Assembly: GCF_013031355.1 (NCBI RefSeq)
Contig: NZ_WPZO01000003.1
Span: forward strand, 1 to 64,000
DNA length: 64,000 nt
Direction of reading: 5' to 3'
Source of the DNA: Ruegeria arenilitoris
Lineage (GTDB): Bacteria; Pseudomonadota; Alphaproteobacteria; Rhodobacterales; Rhodobacteraceae
This document shows, in pieces, positions 17,600 to 26,395 of the stretch (position 1 is its first letter; each line of letters opens with the position of its first letter). A program made the position numbers and the translations under genes. Below the pieces are notes generated by a model that saw only the letters and a list, made by a program, of their open reading frames with translations, made no database searches and was not told where the DNA came from.

Positions 17600-18241
17600 A
17601 TGACTGGAAAACGCCAAGAAATACGAGAACGAAACCGCCTGTCCTTGATCGAGGCCGTACTCGACTCAGTTGCCGACAAAGGGATTTCTGAGACGTCGGT
17701 GAGTGAAATCATTCAACGCGCCGAGTTGTCCCGCGGCATGATTCACCTTCATTTCGGCGGCAAGGACAACCTCGTGGACGAAGCCGCCCGCTTTTCGTCC
17801 GAGCAATACTACAATGGTATCTATGCCTTGCTGGAAACGACCGGGCAAACTGGCCAGGAACATATCGAAATGATTGTTCGGGGTGATTTGAGTGAGGCCA
17901 TCCTCAACGAGAAGAATGTCTCAATTTGGTACGCATTTCGAGGCGAAGCCAGAAACAGAGCGGCAATCGCGGCCTTTTCAGATACTCGCGACGCAAAGCT
18001 ACGGAACCTAGTCTTCAACGCGTTTGCTCGGATTGCGAAAGAAGCTGAAATCGAACACCCCAATCAGGTTGCGCGCGACGCTACTCACGGCACACTTGCG
18101 ATGCTGGAAGGTATGTGGACCGATTACCTCCTCCACCCGGATTCATTTGACCGTACCGAGGCGATAAGAATTGTGTTTCGCTTTTTAAGCTCGATGTTTC
18201 CCAGACACTTCAACCTTGAAGGCGCCTTGCCATCAGAATGA
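17600..18241 (+). CDS. TetR/AcrR (BetI-like) regulator of the demethylation operon
   Basis: 213 residues. The helix-turn-helix includes TSVSEIIQRAELSRGMIHLHF, followed by a BetI-like sensor domain with IWYAFRGEARN and LEGMWTDYLLHPDSF. It matches the 6.4 kb regulator over the whole length, including a shared C-terminal SMFPRHF/SMFPKHF block. It is divergent from the transporter genes with the palindrome in between. BetI proteins sense choline-type ligands, which supports a quaternary-amine inducer, though this is inference. Confidence 0.85.
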   Translation: MTGKRQEIRERNRLSLIEAVLDSVADKGISETSVSEIIQRAELSRGMIHLHFGGKDNLVDEAARFSSEQYYNGIYALLETTGQTGQEHIEMIVRGDLSEAILNEKNVSIWYAFRGEARNRAAIAAFSDTRDAKLRNLVFNAFARIAKEAEIEHPNQVARDATHGTLAMLEGMWTDYLLHPDSFDRTEAIRIVFRFLSSMFPRHFNLEGALPSE

Positions 18242-18292
18242 CAATCCCAACCAAACTTATCTGACTGCGTTAGAGAGAAACAATTTTTGCCA

Positions 18293-18466
18293 TCAGGCGT
18301 CCGCGCCTTCCTTTTTGACACCCAAACTGACCAACATCTCAACAAAGATGCCTATATCAGTCCACCGCTTCCGGTGGTTGTAGAGTGCCTCGTGTGACCC
18401 GTATTTCTTGGATGGATCACTCCAACTTAAACCATTGCGATTGGTGAAGATATTCCCACTAAGACG
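18293..18466 (-). pseudogene. IS5-family transposase fragment
   Basis: The minus strand encodes RLSGNIFTNRNGLSWSDPS, then KKYGSHEALYNHRKRWTDIG and IFVEMLVSLG, ending at TGA. This is the N-terminal region of IS5-type transposases (compare NRNGLRWxDxPxxYGPHKTLYNRWKRW). The upstream codons are frameshifted and the catalytic DDE part is absent. Confidence 0.7.
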
Positions 18467-18543
18467 TACATATCATCAACGCATGGCTTGCAGGGGGACT
18501 TTGGTAAGTAGGGCTCAAGACACGATATTTGCGCATCCGTAAA

Positions 18544-18810
18544 TCAGAAATGATCAGCCATGATCATCTCCAATTTTGAACGCGATGAATCAAGCCTTCG
18601 GTCGGAAATCAATGGGTCCTGAGTCGAGCCAGAGATAGTGTAACCATGTAATTCAAGGGCTTCACTCACGTCGGGTAAACGCTCCCCTTCTGTGACAGCC
18701 TCCAAGGCAACAAGTAAATCCGGGATGGCAATGTGTTGGCGCCCATTTCTTCGCAGTGCCTCAATTAATCGACCACAGTCCGAAGTTCGAATATCCCAGC
18801 CTGCTGTCAT
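18544..18810 (-). CDS. Hypothetical 88-residue protein (doubtful)
   Basis: An open frame on the minus strand with no recognisable family. It has a short alpha-helical, acidic middle (VALEAVTEGERLPDVSEAL) and no signal or membrane segment. There is no convincing ribosome site before the ATG, and it sits between two transposon fragments. It may be a remnant of a longer gene or a chance frame. Confidence 0.2.
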   Translation of the reverse strand: MTAGWDIRTSDCGRLIEALRRNGRQHIAIPDLLVALEAVTEGERLPDVSEALELHGYTISGSTQDPLISDRRLDSSRSKLEMIMADHF

Positions 18811-18872
18811 CGCGCAGTTTCGAATGCATCGTGAAATTCTGCTTCGGCAGGTTCATTCTCGGACCTAGCAAG

Positions 18873-19105
18873 GGTGCCGTCAGACAAACTCGATCCATTC
18901 TCATCTGGGCCAGTAGAGGTCTCGTTTTTTACCGCGCAAAATCGCGCCAGTCGGCAAGAACGGCGGACCGTGTCAGCTTCAACGTTCCTCGGCTGGCGAC
19001 GGATCTCTTTTGATTGGAGTTGTTGTAGACGGATGAGTAGACGGCCACGAGTTCTGCAAATTCCGCATATGCCTGAAACGCAGCACCGCTCGTTTTAGTC
19101 GCTGG
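18873..19105 (-). repeat. Decayed IS6-like repeat copy
   Basis: It starts GGTGCCGTCAGAC, one mismatch from the left end of the 3.7 kb element, and continues with sequence parallel to the 41.0 and 45.1 kb copies (CGCCAGTCGGCAAGAACGGC, then GTTGTAGACGGATGAGTAG and GCAAATTCCGCATATGCCTG). On the minus strand this is the transposase C-terminus, here with frameshifts. The right end is not recognisable. Confidence 0.65.
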
Positions 19106-19374
19106 AACGAAAGTGGAAACCGAATGTACGATACTGCCGCAGGGCAGATGGCATCAGGACCAATTTTAAAGCGTTTGAATGGCGCTGGCTTGGTCATTCC
19201 CAAACGCTAGGCAACCACCCTGTCCAGCAAAGGCAAAGTTAATCTTCTATACTCGGCCTGCATAATACGGATTTTTCAAAACTTTTCGAATAGTGCTGTC
19301 GCATTTTTGCGGGTGGTTCCCCCAATTCGCCCAGCGCATATTTTGGAGCACACGGCATTTCTTCAGGAGCATAC

Positions 19375-20190
19375 ATGAACACCAAGTATTTCGCGCCACA
19401 TGGTGGGCATCCCGGACAAGATCAACTTTTGACGGATCGCGCCGTATTTACTGACGCTTATGCTGTGATCCCAAAGGGAACGATGCGAGATATTGTGACC
19501 AGCTTCCTGCCATTCTGGGAAGACACACGACTGTGGGTGATCTCTCGTCCTTTGAGCGGCTTTGCCGAAACCTTTTCGCAGTACATCATGGAGGTTCAAC
19601 CCGGTGGTGGTTCTGACCGACCTGAGACCGCGCCTGAAGCCGAAGGTGTATTGTTCGTGGTCGAAGGCACCGCGACCTTAGTCGCCGAAGGCTCCACCTA
19701 TGAACTCACCCCCGGAGGCTACGCCTATCTGCCCCCGGAATGTAAATGGACTCTGCGAAACCAAGGGGATGAAATCCTACGTTTCCATTGGATTCGAAAA
19801 GCTTATGAAGCCGTAGAAGGCCTTGATAGCCCTGACTTACTTGTCCTCAACGAAAATGAGATCGCACCAACACCCATGCCCGGGACGGACGGCAAGTGGG
19901 CTACAACGAGATTTGTCGACCCAAGCGATTTGCGCCACGACATGCATGTTACAGTGGTGACGTTTGAGCCCGGCGCAGTCATCCCCTTCCTTGAAACCCA
20001 TGTTATGGAGCATGGCCTTTACGTCCTGGAAGGAAAGGCAGTTTACCGGCTGAACAATGACTGGGTGGAAGTGGAAGCTGGTGATTATATGTGGCTACGG
20101 GCGTTTTGTCCCCAGGCTTGTTATGCAGGCGGGCCGGGCAAGTTCCGTTACTTGCTCTATAAGGATGTAAACAGGCATATGGCGCTTTGA
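19375..20190 (+). CDS. (S)-ureidoglycine aminohydrolase (bicupin)
   Basis: 271 residues forming two cupin domains. The first holds VLFVVEGTATLVAEG and the second METHVMEHGLYVLEGKAVYRL, whose His and Glu residues would bind Mn2+. The enzyme hydrolyses ureidoglycine to ureidoglycolate and ammonia after allantoate breakdown. Length and the paired cupins fit the family known as AllE/UGlyAH. TTCAGGAG precedes the ATG. It stands beside bhcR and the bhc genes rather than the other allantoin genes, which resume at 27.3 kb on the far side of them. Confidence 0.85.
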   Translation: MNTKYFAPHGGHPGQDQLLTDRAVFTDAYAVIPKGTMRDIVTSFLPFWEDTRLWVISRPLSGFAETFSQYIMEVQPGGGSDRPETAPEAEGVLFVVEGTATLVAEGSTYELTPGGYAYLPPECKWTLRNQGDEILRFHWIRKAYEAVEGLDSPDLLVLNENEIAPTPMPGTDGKWATTRFVDPSDLRHDMHVTVVTFEPGAVIPFLETHVMEHGLYVLEGKAVYRLNNDWVEVEAGDYMWLRAFCPQACYAGGPGKFRYLLYKDVNRHMAL

Positions 20191-20236
20191 CCGGGACCCG
20201 TCGCCTACCCATTGCACATGCGTCTCAGGGCCGTGG

Positions 20237-21073
20237 CTAAGTCACTGTTCCACCGATAGCCAGTGTTAACTGATGGGCCGCCTCTATGACGGGGCGGCTT
20301 AGCCTTTCAATTTCAGCCTCACCGACCCGGCTTGTCGGTCCGGACACTGAAATCCCTGCAACCGCCTCTCTATTGATGTCGAAGACTGCAGCCGCAATGC
20401 ACCGCATGCCCTCGTTCTTTTCTTCATTGTCCACCGAGAAGCCCTGGGCCCTAATTGCTGCAAGGTCAGCTTTCAACGCTGCCGGATTGGTGATCGACTT
20501 GTCCGTGAATGCCTGTAACTGCGCGTTGGCCAATAGTCTGTCCAACCGATCTTCATCCATATGAGCCAGCAGAGCTTTCCCGATCCCCGACGCATGCATC
20601 GGCGATAACGTACCTGGCGGAAAGAACGCGCGGATGCTGGCATGGGTTTCCACTTGGCTCAGGAAAAGCACTGAGCCTTCCTTTTCAATCCCTAAGTTAG
20701 CAGTCTCTCCCGTGGCTTCCATCAGTTTGCGCATGATCGGTCTGGCCCGGTCCACAAGGCTGGTGCGCCGTAGAAAGCGCGAACCAATAACGAAGGCACG
20801 CGGACCGATATGCCAGACTTGCTCGTCGTGATCGAATTCGACTAGCCCCCTGCCTTCCAGCGTCACCAGAATACGATAAACCGTTGCGGGTGACTGGCGC
20901 ATTTCATCAGACAGTGTGGTCAATGCCTTACCTTGCGCCTCGCTCAGATACTCGAAAACCTCCATCGCCCGATCAAGTGATTTGATCGTATTCTGAGCGG
21001 TTTTGTCATCCCATCCCCGCGGCCTTCCTCGGGCTTTACGGCGAGTCCCAGCGCCATTTTCTTGCGAATCCAT
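20237..21073 (-). CDS. bhcR: IclR-family regulator of the beta-hydroxyaspartate cycle (BhcR)
   Basis: 278 residues from ATG 21073, preceded by AGAGGG. An N-terminal winged helix (SLDRAMEVFEYL, then SPATVYRILVTLEGRGLVEFD) is followed by an IclR effector domain with GIGKALLAHM and NEGMRCIAAAVFD. It is divergent from bhcA, the arrangement known for BhcR, a glyoxylate-sensing regulator of bhcABCD. A perfect inverted repeat lies in the shared promoter. The identification is by position and family. Confidence 0.87.
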   Translation of the reverse strand: MDSQENGAGTRRKARGRPRGWDDKTAQNTIKSLDRAMEVFEYLSEAQGKALTTLSDEMRQSPATVYRILVTLEGRGLVEFDHDEQVWHIGPRAFVIGSRFLRRTSLVDRARPIMRKLMEATGETANLGIEKEGSVLFLSQVETHASIRAFFPPGTLSPMHASGIGKALLAHMDEDRLDRLLANAQLQAFTDKSITNPAALKADLAAIRAQGFSVDNEEKNEGMRCIAAAVFDINREAVAGISVSGPTSRVGEAEIERLSRPVIEAAHQLTLAIGGTVT

Positions 21074-21162
21074 AAAAACCCTCTGATTAATTGTGAAAGA
21101 CGAATTCACGATGTGAAAAACATAACACACTGACAACTATCAAGTAAATCCACTCGCCTCGA

Positions 21163-21183
21163 TTTTGAAATGCGTTTTCAAAA
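21163..21183. promoter_or_regulatory. Candidate BhcR operator
   Basis: TTTTGAAA (21163-21170) and TTTCAAAA (21176-21183) form a perfect inverted repeat with a 5-base spacer, 60 bases before bhcA. A second symmetrical element, TTCAC-GAT-GTGAA (21105-21117), lies nearer bhcR. IclR regulators commonly use such repeats. Confidence 0.5.
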
Positions 21184-21242
21184 AAATTTCGAGCTGACCA
21201 TCTTGGGCTTATTGTGTGGGCAACGACGGAAGGAGACCATCC

Positions 21243-22433
21243 ATGAGCTTTCAAAACCCCGTTTTCATCCCGGGTCCGACCAATATCCCCGAAAGCCTGC
21301 GCAAGGCCTGCGATATGCCCACGATCGACCATCGCTCACCGCTGTTCGGGCAGATCCTGCACCCCGCGCGAGAAGGTGTGCGAAAAGTTCTGAAAAGCGA
21401 CAGCGCCGAGGTCTTTATCTTCCCCTCAACCGGAACCGGCGGCTGGGAAACCGCTTTGACCAATACTCTGTCAACCGGTGACAAGGTTCTGGCGGCCCGC
21501 AACGGTATGTTCAGCCACCGCTGGATCGACATGTGCCAGCGCCATGGGCTGAACGTCGAGATCGTCGAAACCCCCTGGGGTGAAGGTCTGCCTGCTGATC
21601 GCTACGAAGAGATTCTGACCGCTGACAAAAACCACGAAATCAAGGTCGTCCTTGCCACGCACAACGAAACGGCAACCGGTGTGAAGTCGGATATTGCAGC
21701 CGTACGCAAGGCGCTGAATGCCGCCCAGCATCCGGCCATGCTGTTCGTCGATGGCGTCTCATCAATCGCATCCATGGATTTTCGTTTCGATGAATGGGGC
21801 GTCGATGTCGCTGTTACGGGTTCGCAAAAAGGGTTCATGCTGACTGCGGGTCTTGCCATCGTCGGCTTTAGCCAAAAGGCTATGGATGCGACCAAAACCG
21901 GTACCTTGCCCCGTACCTTCTTTGATGTGCACGACATGGCCAAGGGCTACGCCAACAATGCCTACCCCTATACGCCTGCGGTTGGGTTGATGAATGGTCT
22001 CAATCAGGCCTGCGACATGCTGCTGAATGAAGGTCTGGAAAACGTTTTCGCACGGCATCACCGAATTGCCGAAGGAGTCCGCGCCGCCGTGGGTGCGTGG
22101 GGACTAGAGCTTTGTGCCGCCAACCCGTCGGTGTATTCTGACACCGTAAGTGCGATCCGTACGCCAGATGGTTTCAACGCGACGGATATCGTAACCCACG
22201 CCGCCGACAAATACGGCGTCGCCTTTGGCGTTGGCCTTGGTGAAGTCGCCGGCAAGGTGTTCCGCATCGGACACTTGGGAAGCCTGACGGATGTCATGAC
22301 ACTTTCTGGGATCGCCACCGCTGAAATGTGCATGGCTGACCTGGGCCTGAACATCGAACTGGGCTCCGGCGTAGCGGCTGCACAGGACTATTACCGTGGT
22401 CATCCAGCTGCCGCTCAGAAGGACGCTGCATAA
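21243..22433 (+). CDS. bhcA: L-aspartate:glyoxylate aminotransferase (BhcA)
   Basis: 396 residues, fold-type I PLP enzyme of the alanine-glyoxylate/serine-glyoxylate aminotransferase family. It opens NPVFIPGPTNIPESLR; FVDGVSSIASMDF carries the cofactor aspartate, and AVTGSQKGFML carries the lysine. In the cycle it transfers the amino group of aspartate to glyoxylate, giving glycine and oxaloacetate. AGGAG seven bases before ATG 21243 decides this start. It heads the order A-B-C-D seen in Paracoccus. Its neighbours make this a confident call; alone it could be a serine-glyoxylate transaminase. Confidence 0.92.
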   Translation: MSFQNPVFIPGPTNIPESLRKACDMPTIDHRSPLFGQILHPAREGVRKVLKSDSAEVFIFPSTGTGGWETALTNTLSTGDKVLAARNGMFSHRWIDMCQRHGLNVEIVETPWGEGLPADRYEEILTADKNHEIKVVLATHNETATGVKSDIAAVRKALNAAQHPAMLFVDGVSSIASMDFRFDEWGVDVAVTGSQKGFMLTAGLAIVGFSQKAMDATKTGTLPRTFFDVHDMAKGYANNAYPYTPAVGLMNGLNQACDMLLNEGLENVFARHHRIAEGVRAAVGAWGLELCAANPSVYSDTVSAIRTPDGFNATDIVTHAADKYGVAFGVGLGEVAGKVFRIGHLGSLTDVMTLSGIATAEMCMADLGLNIELGSGVAAAQDYYRGHPAAAQKDAA

Positions 22434-22447
22434 TGAAGGATTGTCAC

Positions 22448-23401
22448 ATGTACATCCCGACCTATGAAGACATGCTCGCTGCGCATGATCGGATCGAACC
22501 CTATATCCGCCGCACTCCGGTGCGGACATCTGACTATCTCAACGAACTGACCGGTGCGCAGCTGTTCTTCAAATGTGAGAACTTTCAGGAACCGGGCGCC
22601 TTCAAGGTACGAGGCGCCACCAATGCGGTTTTCGGCCTTGATGATGAACAGGCGAAGAAGGGCGTAGCAACCCATTCCTCAGGTAACCACGCCTCGTGCC
22701 TGTCCTATGCGGCGATGAAGCGGGGCATCCCCTGCAACGTGGTTATGCCGCGCACCGCGCCCCAAGCGAAGAAAGACACGGTTCGTCGATACGGTGGTAA
22801 GATCACCGAGTGCGAGCCTTCGACGTCCTCTCGCGAAGCAACCTTTGCCGAGGTTCAGGCGGCCACAGGAGGAGATTTTGTCCACCCCTACAATGATCCG
22901 CGAGTGATCGCCGGACAGGGCACCTGTTCACGCGAGTTCATTGAACAGACCGACGGCTTGGATGCAGTGGTCGCGCCCATTGGCGGCGGTGGTATGGTGT
23001 CCGGCACGTGTCTGACCCTGTCCACACTCGCCCCGGAAACCGCGATCATCGCGGCAGAACCCGAACAGGCAGACGATGCCTATCGCAGCTTCAAGGCCGG
23101 TCACATTATCGCGGATGACGCCCCAAAAACGATTGCCGACGGGCTGTTGGTGCCGCTGAAGGACCTCACCTGGCACTTCGTGTCTAACCACGTCTCCGAA
23201 ATCTACACGGCTTCAGAGCAAGAGATTATCGACGCGATGAAACTGACGTGGAAACACCTGCGGATCGTGATGGAGCCGTCCTCGGCCGTACCGCTGGCCA
23301 CAATCCTGAAGAACCCGGACGCTTACAAAGGTAAGCGTGTCGGTCTCATCATAACCGGGGGCAATGTCGATCTGGACAAGCTGCCTTGGCTGAATGCGTG
23401 A
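22448..23401 (+). CDS. bhcB: beta-Hydroxyaspartate dehydratase (BhcB)
   Basis: 317 residues, serine/threonine dehydratase family (fold-type II). KCENFQEPGAFKVRGATN (about 43-60) has the PLP lysine, ATHSSGNHA follows, and GGGGMVSG binds the cofactor phosphate. It dehydrates (2R,3S)-beta-hydroxyaspartate to iminosuccinate. AAGGA lies seven bases before ATG 22448; an earlier ATG at 22433 overlaps the bhcA stop but lacks spacing for a ribosome site. Confidence 0.92.
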   Translation: MYIPTYEDMLAAHDRIEPYIRRTPVRTSDYLNELTGAQLFFKCENFQEPGAFKVRGATNAVFGLDDEQAKKGVATHSSGNHASCLSYAAMKRGIPCNVVMPRTAPQAKKDTVRRYGGKITECEPSTSSREATFAEVQAATGGDFVHPYNDPRVIAGQGTCSREFIEQTDGLDAVVAPIGGGGMVSGTCLTLSTLAPETAIIAAEPEQADDAYRSFKAGHIIADDAPKTIADGLLVPLKDLTWHFVSNHVSEIYTASEQEIIDAMKLTWKHLRIVMEPSSAVPLATILKNPDAYKGKRVGLIITGGNVDLDKLPWLNA

Positions 23402-23443
23402 CCGCTACCCAACAGACATCAATCCCGACATAGGAAGACGGAA

Positions 23444-24607
23444 ATGAAAGATATGACCAATCTCGACCAATTCGAAGTAGGCTATGACATTCCGGCCAAG
23501 CCCGGAATGGATGAAGCAGATATCCAGACCCCCAGCCTGGTGCTGGATCTCGACGCGCTGGAGCGCAACATCAAGAAGATGGGCGATTATGCAAAGGCGC
23601 ATGGTATGCGGCATCGCGTGCACGGGAAAATGCACAAGTCGGTGGACGTAGCGAAGCTGCAGGAACAAATCGGTGGTGCCGTCGGCGTCTGCTGTCAGAA
23701 GGTTTCCGAAGCGGAAGTCTTCGTTCGCGGTGGCATCAAGGACGTTCTGGTGTCGAACCAGGTGCGTGACCTTGCCAAAATCGACCGCCTTGCAAGCCTG
23801 CCGAAGCTGGGCAGTCGTATTATCGTGTGTGTCGATGATGTGGACAATGTCGCGGATCTTTCGGGCGCGGCAGTCGATCACGGCACTCAGTTGGAGGTCT
23901 TCGTCGAAATCGACTGCGGTGCAGGACGTTGCGGCGTAACCACGACACCGGAAGTGATCGAAATCGCCAAAGCTGTGGAAGCTGCCGAAAACCTGAAATT
24001 CACCGGCATCCAAGCTTATCAGGGCGCGATGCAGCACCTCGACAGCTACGAAGCGCGTAAGGAAAAACTCGATACAGCTATCGCGATGGTAAAAGATGCC
24101 GTTGAAGGTCTTAAAGCTGAAGGCATTGAATGCGAGTTGGTCTCGGGCGGAGGCACCGGCTCCTACTACTTCGAGTCCAACTCGGGCGTGTACAACGAAC
24201 TGCAGTGCGGGTCCTATGCTTTCATGGACGCTGATTACGGCCGCATCCTGGACAAGGATGGCAACCGGATCGACCAGGGTGAATGGGAAAATGCCTTCTT
24301 CATCCTGACCAGTGTCATGAGCCACGCCAAGGACGACAAGGCCATCGTCGATGCAGGCCTCAAGGCGCAATCGGTGGACAGTGGTCTGCCAGTCGTCTTT
24401 GGGCGCGACGATGTCGAATACATCAAATGCTCGGACGAGCACGGCGTCGTCATGGACCAGAACGGGGTGCTGAAAGTAAACGACAAGCTCAAGCTTGTTC
24501 CTGGCCACTGCGATCCGACCGCAAACGTGCACGATTGGTATGTCGGCGTCCGCAACGGCAAGGTCGAATGCGTTTGGCCCGTTTCCGCCCGCGGCCGCGC
24601 TTATTGA
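23444..24607 (+). CDS. bhcC: beta-Hydroxyaspartate aldolase (BhcC)
   Basis: 387 residues, fold-type III (alanine racemase-like barrel) related to D-threonine aldolase. HRVHGKMHKSVDVAKLQ (about 52-68) holds the Schiff-base lysine. The C-terminal VPGHCDPTANVHD gives the metal-binding His and Cys of this family. It condenses glycine and glyoxylate to (2R,3S)-beta-hydroxyaspartate. It lies 42 bases after bhcB, behind GGAAGACGGAA. Confidence 0.92.
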   Translation: MKDMTNLDQFEVGYDIPAKPGMDEADIQTPSLVLDLDALERNIKKMGDYAKAHGMRHRVHGKMHKSVDVAKLQEQIGGAVGVCCQKVSEAEVFVRGGIKDVLVSNQVRDLAKIDRLASLPKLGSRIIVCVDDVDNVADLSGAAVDHGTQLEVFVEIDCGAGRCGVTTTPEVIEIAKAVEAAENLKFTGIQAYQGAMQHLDSYEARKEKLDTAIAMVKDAVEGLKAEGIECELVSGGGTGSYYFESNSGVYNELQCGSYAFMDADYGRILDKDGNRIDQGEWENAFFILTSVMSHAKDDKAIVDAGLKAQSVDSGLPVVFGRDDVEYIKCSDEHGVVMDQNGVLKVNDKLKLVPGHCDPTANVHDWYVGVRNGKVECVWPVSARGRAY

Positions 24608-24632
24608 GCTGGCCTATACAATGCAGGAAAGT

Positions 24633-24693
24633 CCGGCTCAGACGTAGCCGGGTAGCCGCCCGTGTGCACTCCCTTCGGGAAAGCACGCGGGCG
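24633..24693 (+). promoter_or_regulatory. Two stem-loops between bhcC and bhcD
   Basis: CCGGCT/AGCCGG (24633-24638 and 24646-24651) is followed by an 11-bp arm, CGCCCGTGTGC (24657-24667) with GCACGCGGGCG (24683-24693), which has one G-T pair and an inner CCC-TTC-GGG. There is no T-tract. Such a structure could set the expression of bhcD relative to bhcABC by partial termination or RNA processing. Confidence 0.5.
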
Positions 24694-24717
24694 CACGAAT
24701 TCTGAACGGAGAAACAC

Positions 24718-25683
24718 ATGTTGATCGTACCCGAGCGTGAAATCGCTGACCTCATGACCCGCGAAGCGGCCTTTGATGCCGTGGAAAAGGTCTTTGCTTC
24801 AATGGCGTCCAACGACGCCTACAATTTTCCCGTCGTGCGCGAAGCCATCGGACATGAAGATGCGCTGTACGGTTTCAAGGGCGGGTTTGACCGCGCGGGG
24901 CTGACGCTTGGCCTGAAGGCGGGGGGCTACTGGCCGAACAACTTGGAAAAACGCGGGCTGATTAATCACCAGTCTACCGTGTTTCTTTTCGACCCGGACA
25001 CTGGCAAGCCTTCGGCAATGGTCGGCGGCAACCTTCTGACAGCCCTGCGCACAGCTGCGGCCTCTTCCGTATCGATCAAACATCTCGCTCGCTCGGATGC
25101 CAAGGTAATCGGCATGATCGGCGCTGGCCACCAGGCAGCCTTTCAGCTGCGTGCGGCGTTGGAACAGCGAGTCTTTGAAAAAGTCATCGGCTGGAATTAT
25201 CACCCTGAGATGCTGCCCAATATTGAGAAAGTTGCCAACGAAGCCGGTGTTCCTTTTGAAGCCGTCGAGCTTGATGGCATGGCTGATGCGGATGTGATCA
25301 TCACGATCACCTCGGCATTTGCGCCGTCACTGATGGCGGATCATGTCAGCCCCGGAACCCATGTCGCCTGTATGGGGACAGACACCAAAGGAAAGCAAGA
25401 GGTCGCAGCTGCCTTGCTGGTCAAAGCGAAAGTCTTCACGGACGAAGTCGCACAATCCATCACCATCGGCGAAGCACAACACGCCGTCGCGCAGGGCTTG
25501 ATCGAAGAAAGTGACGTGTCTCAGCTTGGCGCTGTCATCAATGGCACAAACCCGGGCCGGACATCGGATGATCAGATCACGCTGTTTGATGGCACCGGGG
25601 TGGGTCTTCAGGACCTTGCAGTTGCCGCATCGGTAGTTGATCTCGCCGTTCAGAAAGGGATCGCGATCGAGGTCGATATCTGA
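24718..25683 (+). CDS. bhcD: Iminosuccinate reductase (BhcD)
   Basis: 321 residues, ornithine cyclodeaminase/mu-crystallin family. The Rossmann motif GMIGAGHQAAFQLRAAL (about 137-153) binds the dinucleotide, and GGNLLTALRTAAASSV precedes it. It reduces iminosuccinate to L-aspartate, regenerating the amino donor used by BhcA. The balance of the cycle is two glyoxylate to one oxaloacetate. ACGGAG precedes the start. Confidence 0.92.
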   Translation: MLIVPEREIADLMTREAAFDAVEKVFASMASNDAYNFPVVREAIGHEDALYGFKGGFDRAGLTLGLKAGGYWPNNLEKRGLINHQSTVFLFDPDTGKPSAMVGGNLLTALRTAAASSVSIKHLARSDAKVIGMIGAGHQAAFQLRAALEQRVFEKVIGWNYHPEMLPNIEKVANEAGVPFEAVELDGMADADVIITITSAFAPSLMADHVSPGTHVACMGTDTKGKQEVAAALLVKAKVFTDEVAQSITIGEAQHAVAQGLIEESDVSQLGAVINGTNPGRTSDDQITLFDGTGVGLQDLAVAASVVDLAVQKGIAIEVDI

Positions 25684-25749
25684 GGATCAATGAAGGTAAC
25701 CTGTCGTTGCGACTTGTCGGTGTTCGCCTTCCCAATGCAATGTTCATAG

Positions 25750-25778
25750 CGACAGGCGGAGGGGATATCGGCCTGTCG
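25750..25778 (+). terminator. Terminator-like hairpin after bhcD
   Basis: CGACAGGC (25750-25757) pairs with GCCTGTCG (25771-25778) and is followed by GCTTTGTC. The T-run is weak, so it is a probable rather than clear end of the bhc operon. Confidence 0.45.
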
Positions 25779-26395
25779 GCTTTGTCAGGTTACATTCTTC
25801 TTTTGAATTCCTTTTCGACGAAAACTTGAAACTCAAGCCTACCCTTGCCCCTTCGAATTTCGAAGCTGACGGAGTGGTGCCGTTAGAGCGTTTCGCAATG
25901 GTTCTTCAATGGGCGTGTGCCTCTCAATTAGCATCCCATGACAGACCTTGGCGCGAACGCAGAGCTTGGATTCAACAATCTCACCGATGTCGATCGAGGT
26001 CGGCGAAGCGAATCCGGAGAAGCCAGCATACCGAGTGTGCCGAATGGGCATTCTAGAATTTCGTGCCGATTACCACAGTGGCGCGATTGCTGTTGCCGCG
26101 CCCCAGAGCGCTTCACACATTGCCGACAAAATGGGTTTTTCTCTATAGAACACGGCTGAGTCCAACCACTCTGGTGTTCTTTACCAAAAAAGCGAAAAAC
26201 TTGCACCAGATCGTTTGATCCTCGCCCAGGCAGCCGCAGACTTGGCACTGGAAAAAATGTTGATTGGGCGCGCAATGGTTTGGTCTATGCCAATTCCCAT
26301 GCGGCAGGGGCTTCCCGGCTTGCTTTGAAAAGCGGCGCGCAGTTGCTCGCCGCTATTCTATTCGGTGGTGACACTAAGCGTATCACCTACCCCCA
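25779..26395. other. Intergenic stretch with no supported gene
   Basis: Short frames exist, such as one at 25948-26148 (MGILEFRADYHSGAIAV within it), but none has a ribosome site or a recognisable family. I see no repeat or transposon end. The stretch may hold remains of another gene lost together with the adjacent broken permease. Confidence 0.4.

Larger units (their letters stand above)
18242..19374. other. Long region of mobile-element debris without an intact gene
   Basis: Between the TetR gene and the ureidoglycine aminohydrolase gene lie an IS5-family transposase fragment, one weak 88-codon frame and a decayed copy of the IS6-like repeat. The last 270 bases before 19375 show no feature beyond the ribosome site TTCAGGAG. 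No expressed gene can be supported. Confidence 0.6.

Noticed and set aside
23405..24532. A 375-codon open frame on the minus strand across bhcC
   Set aside because: It is the mirror of bhcC, with no ribosome site and no recognisable domain.
25948..26148. A 66-codon plus-strand frame in the bhcD-permease gap
   Set aside because: No ribosome site, no family and no link to neighbours; probably chance or a gene remnant.
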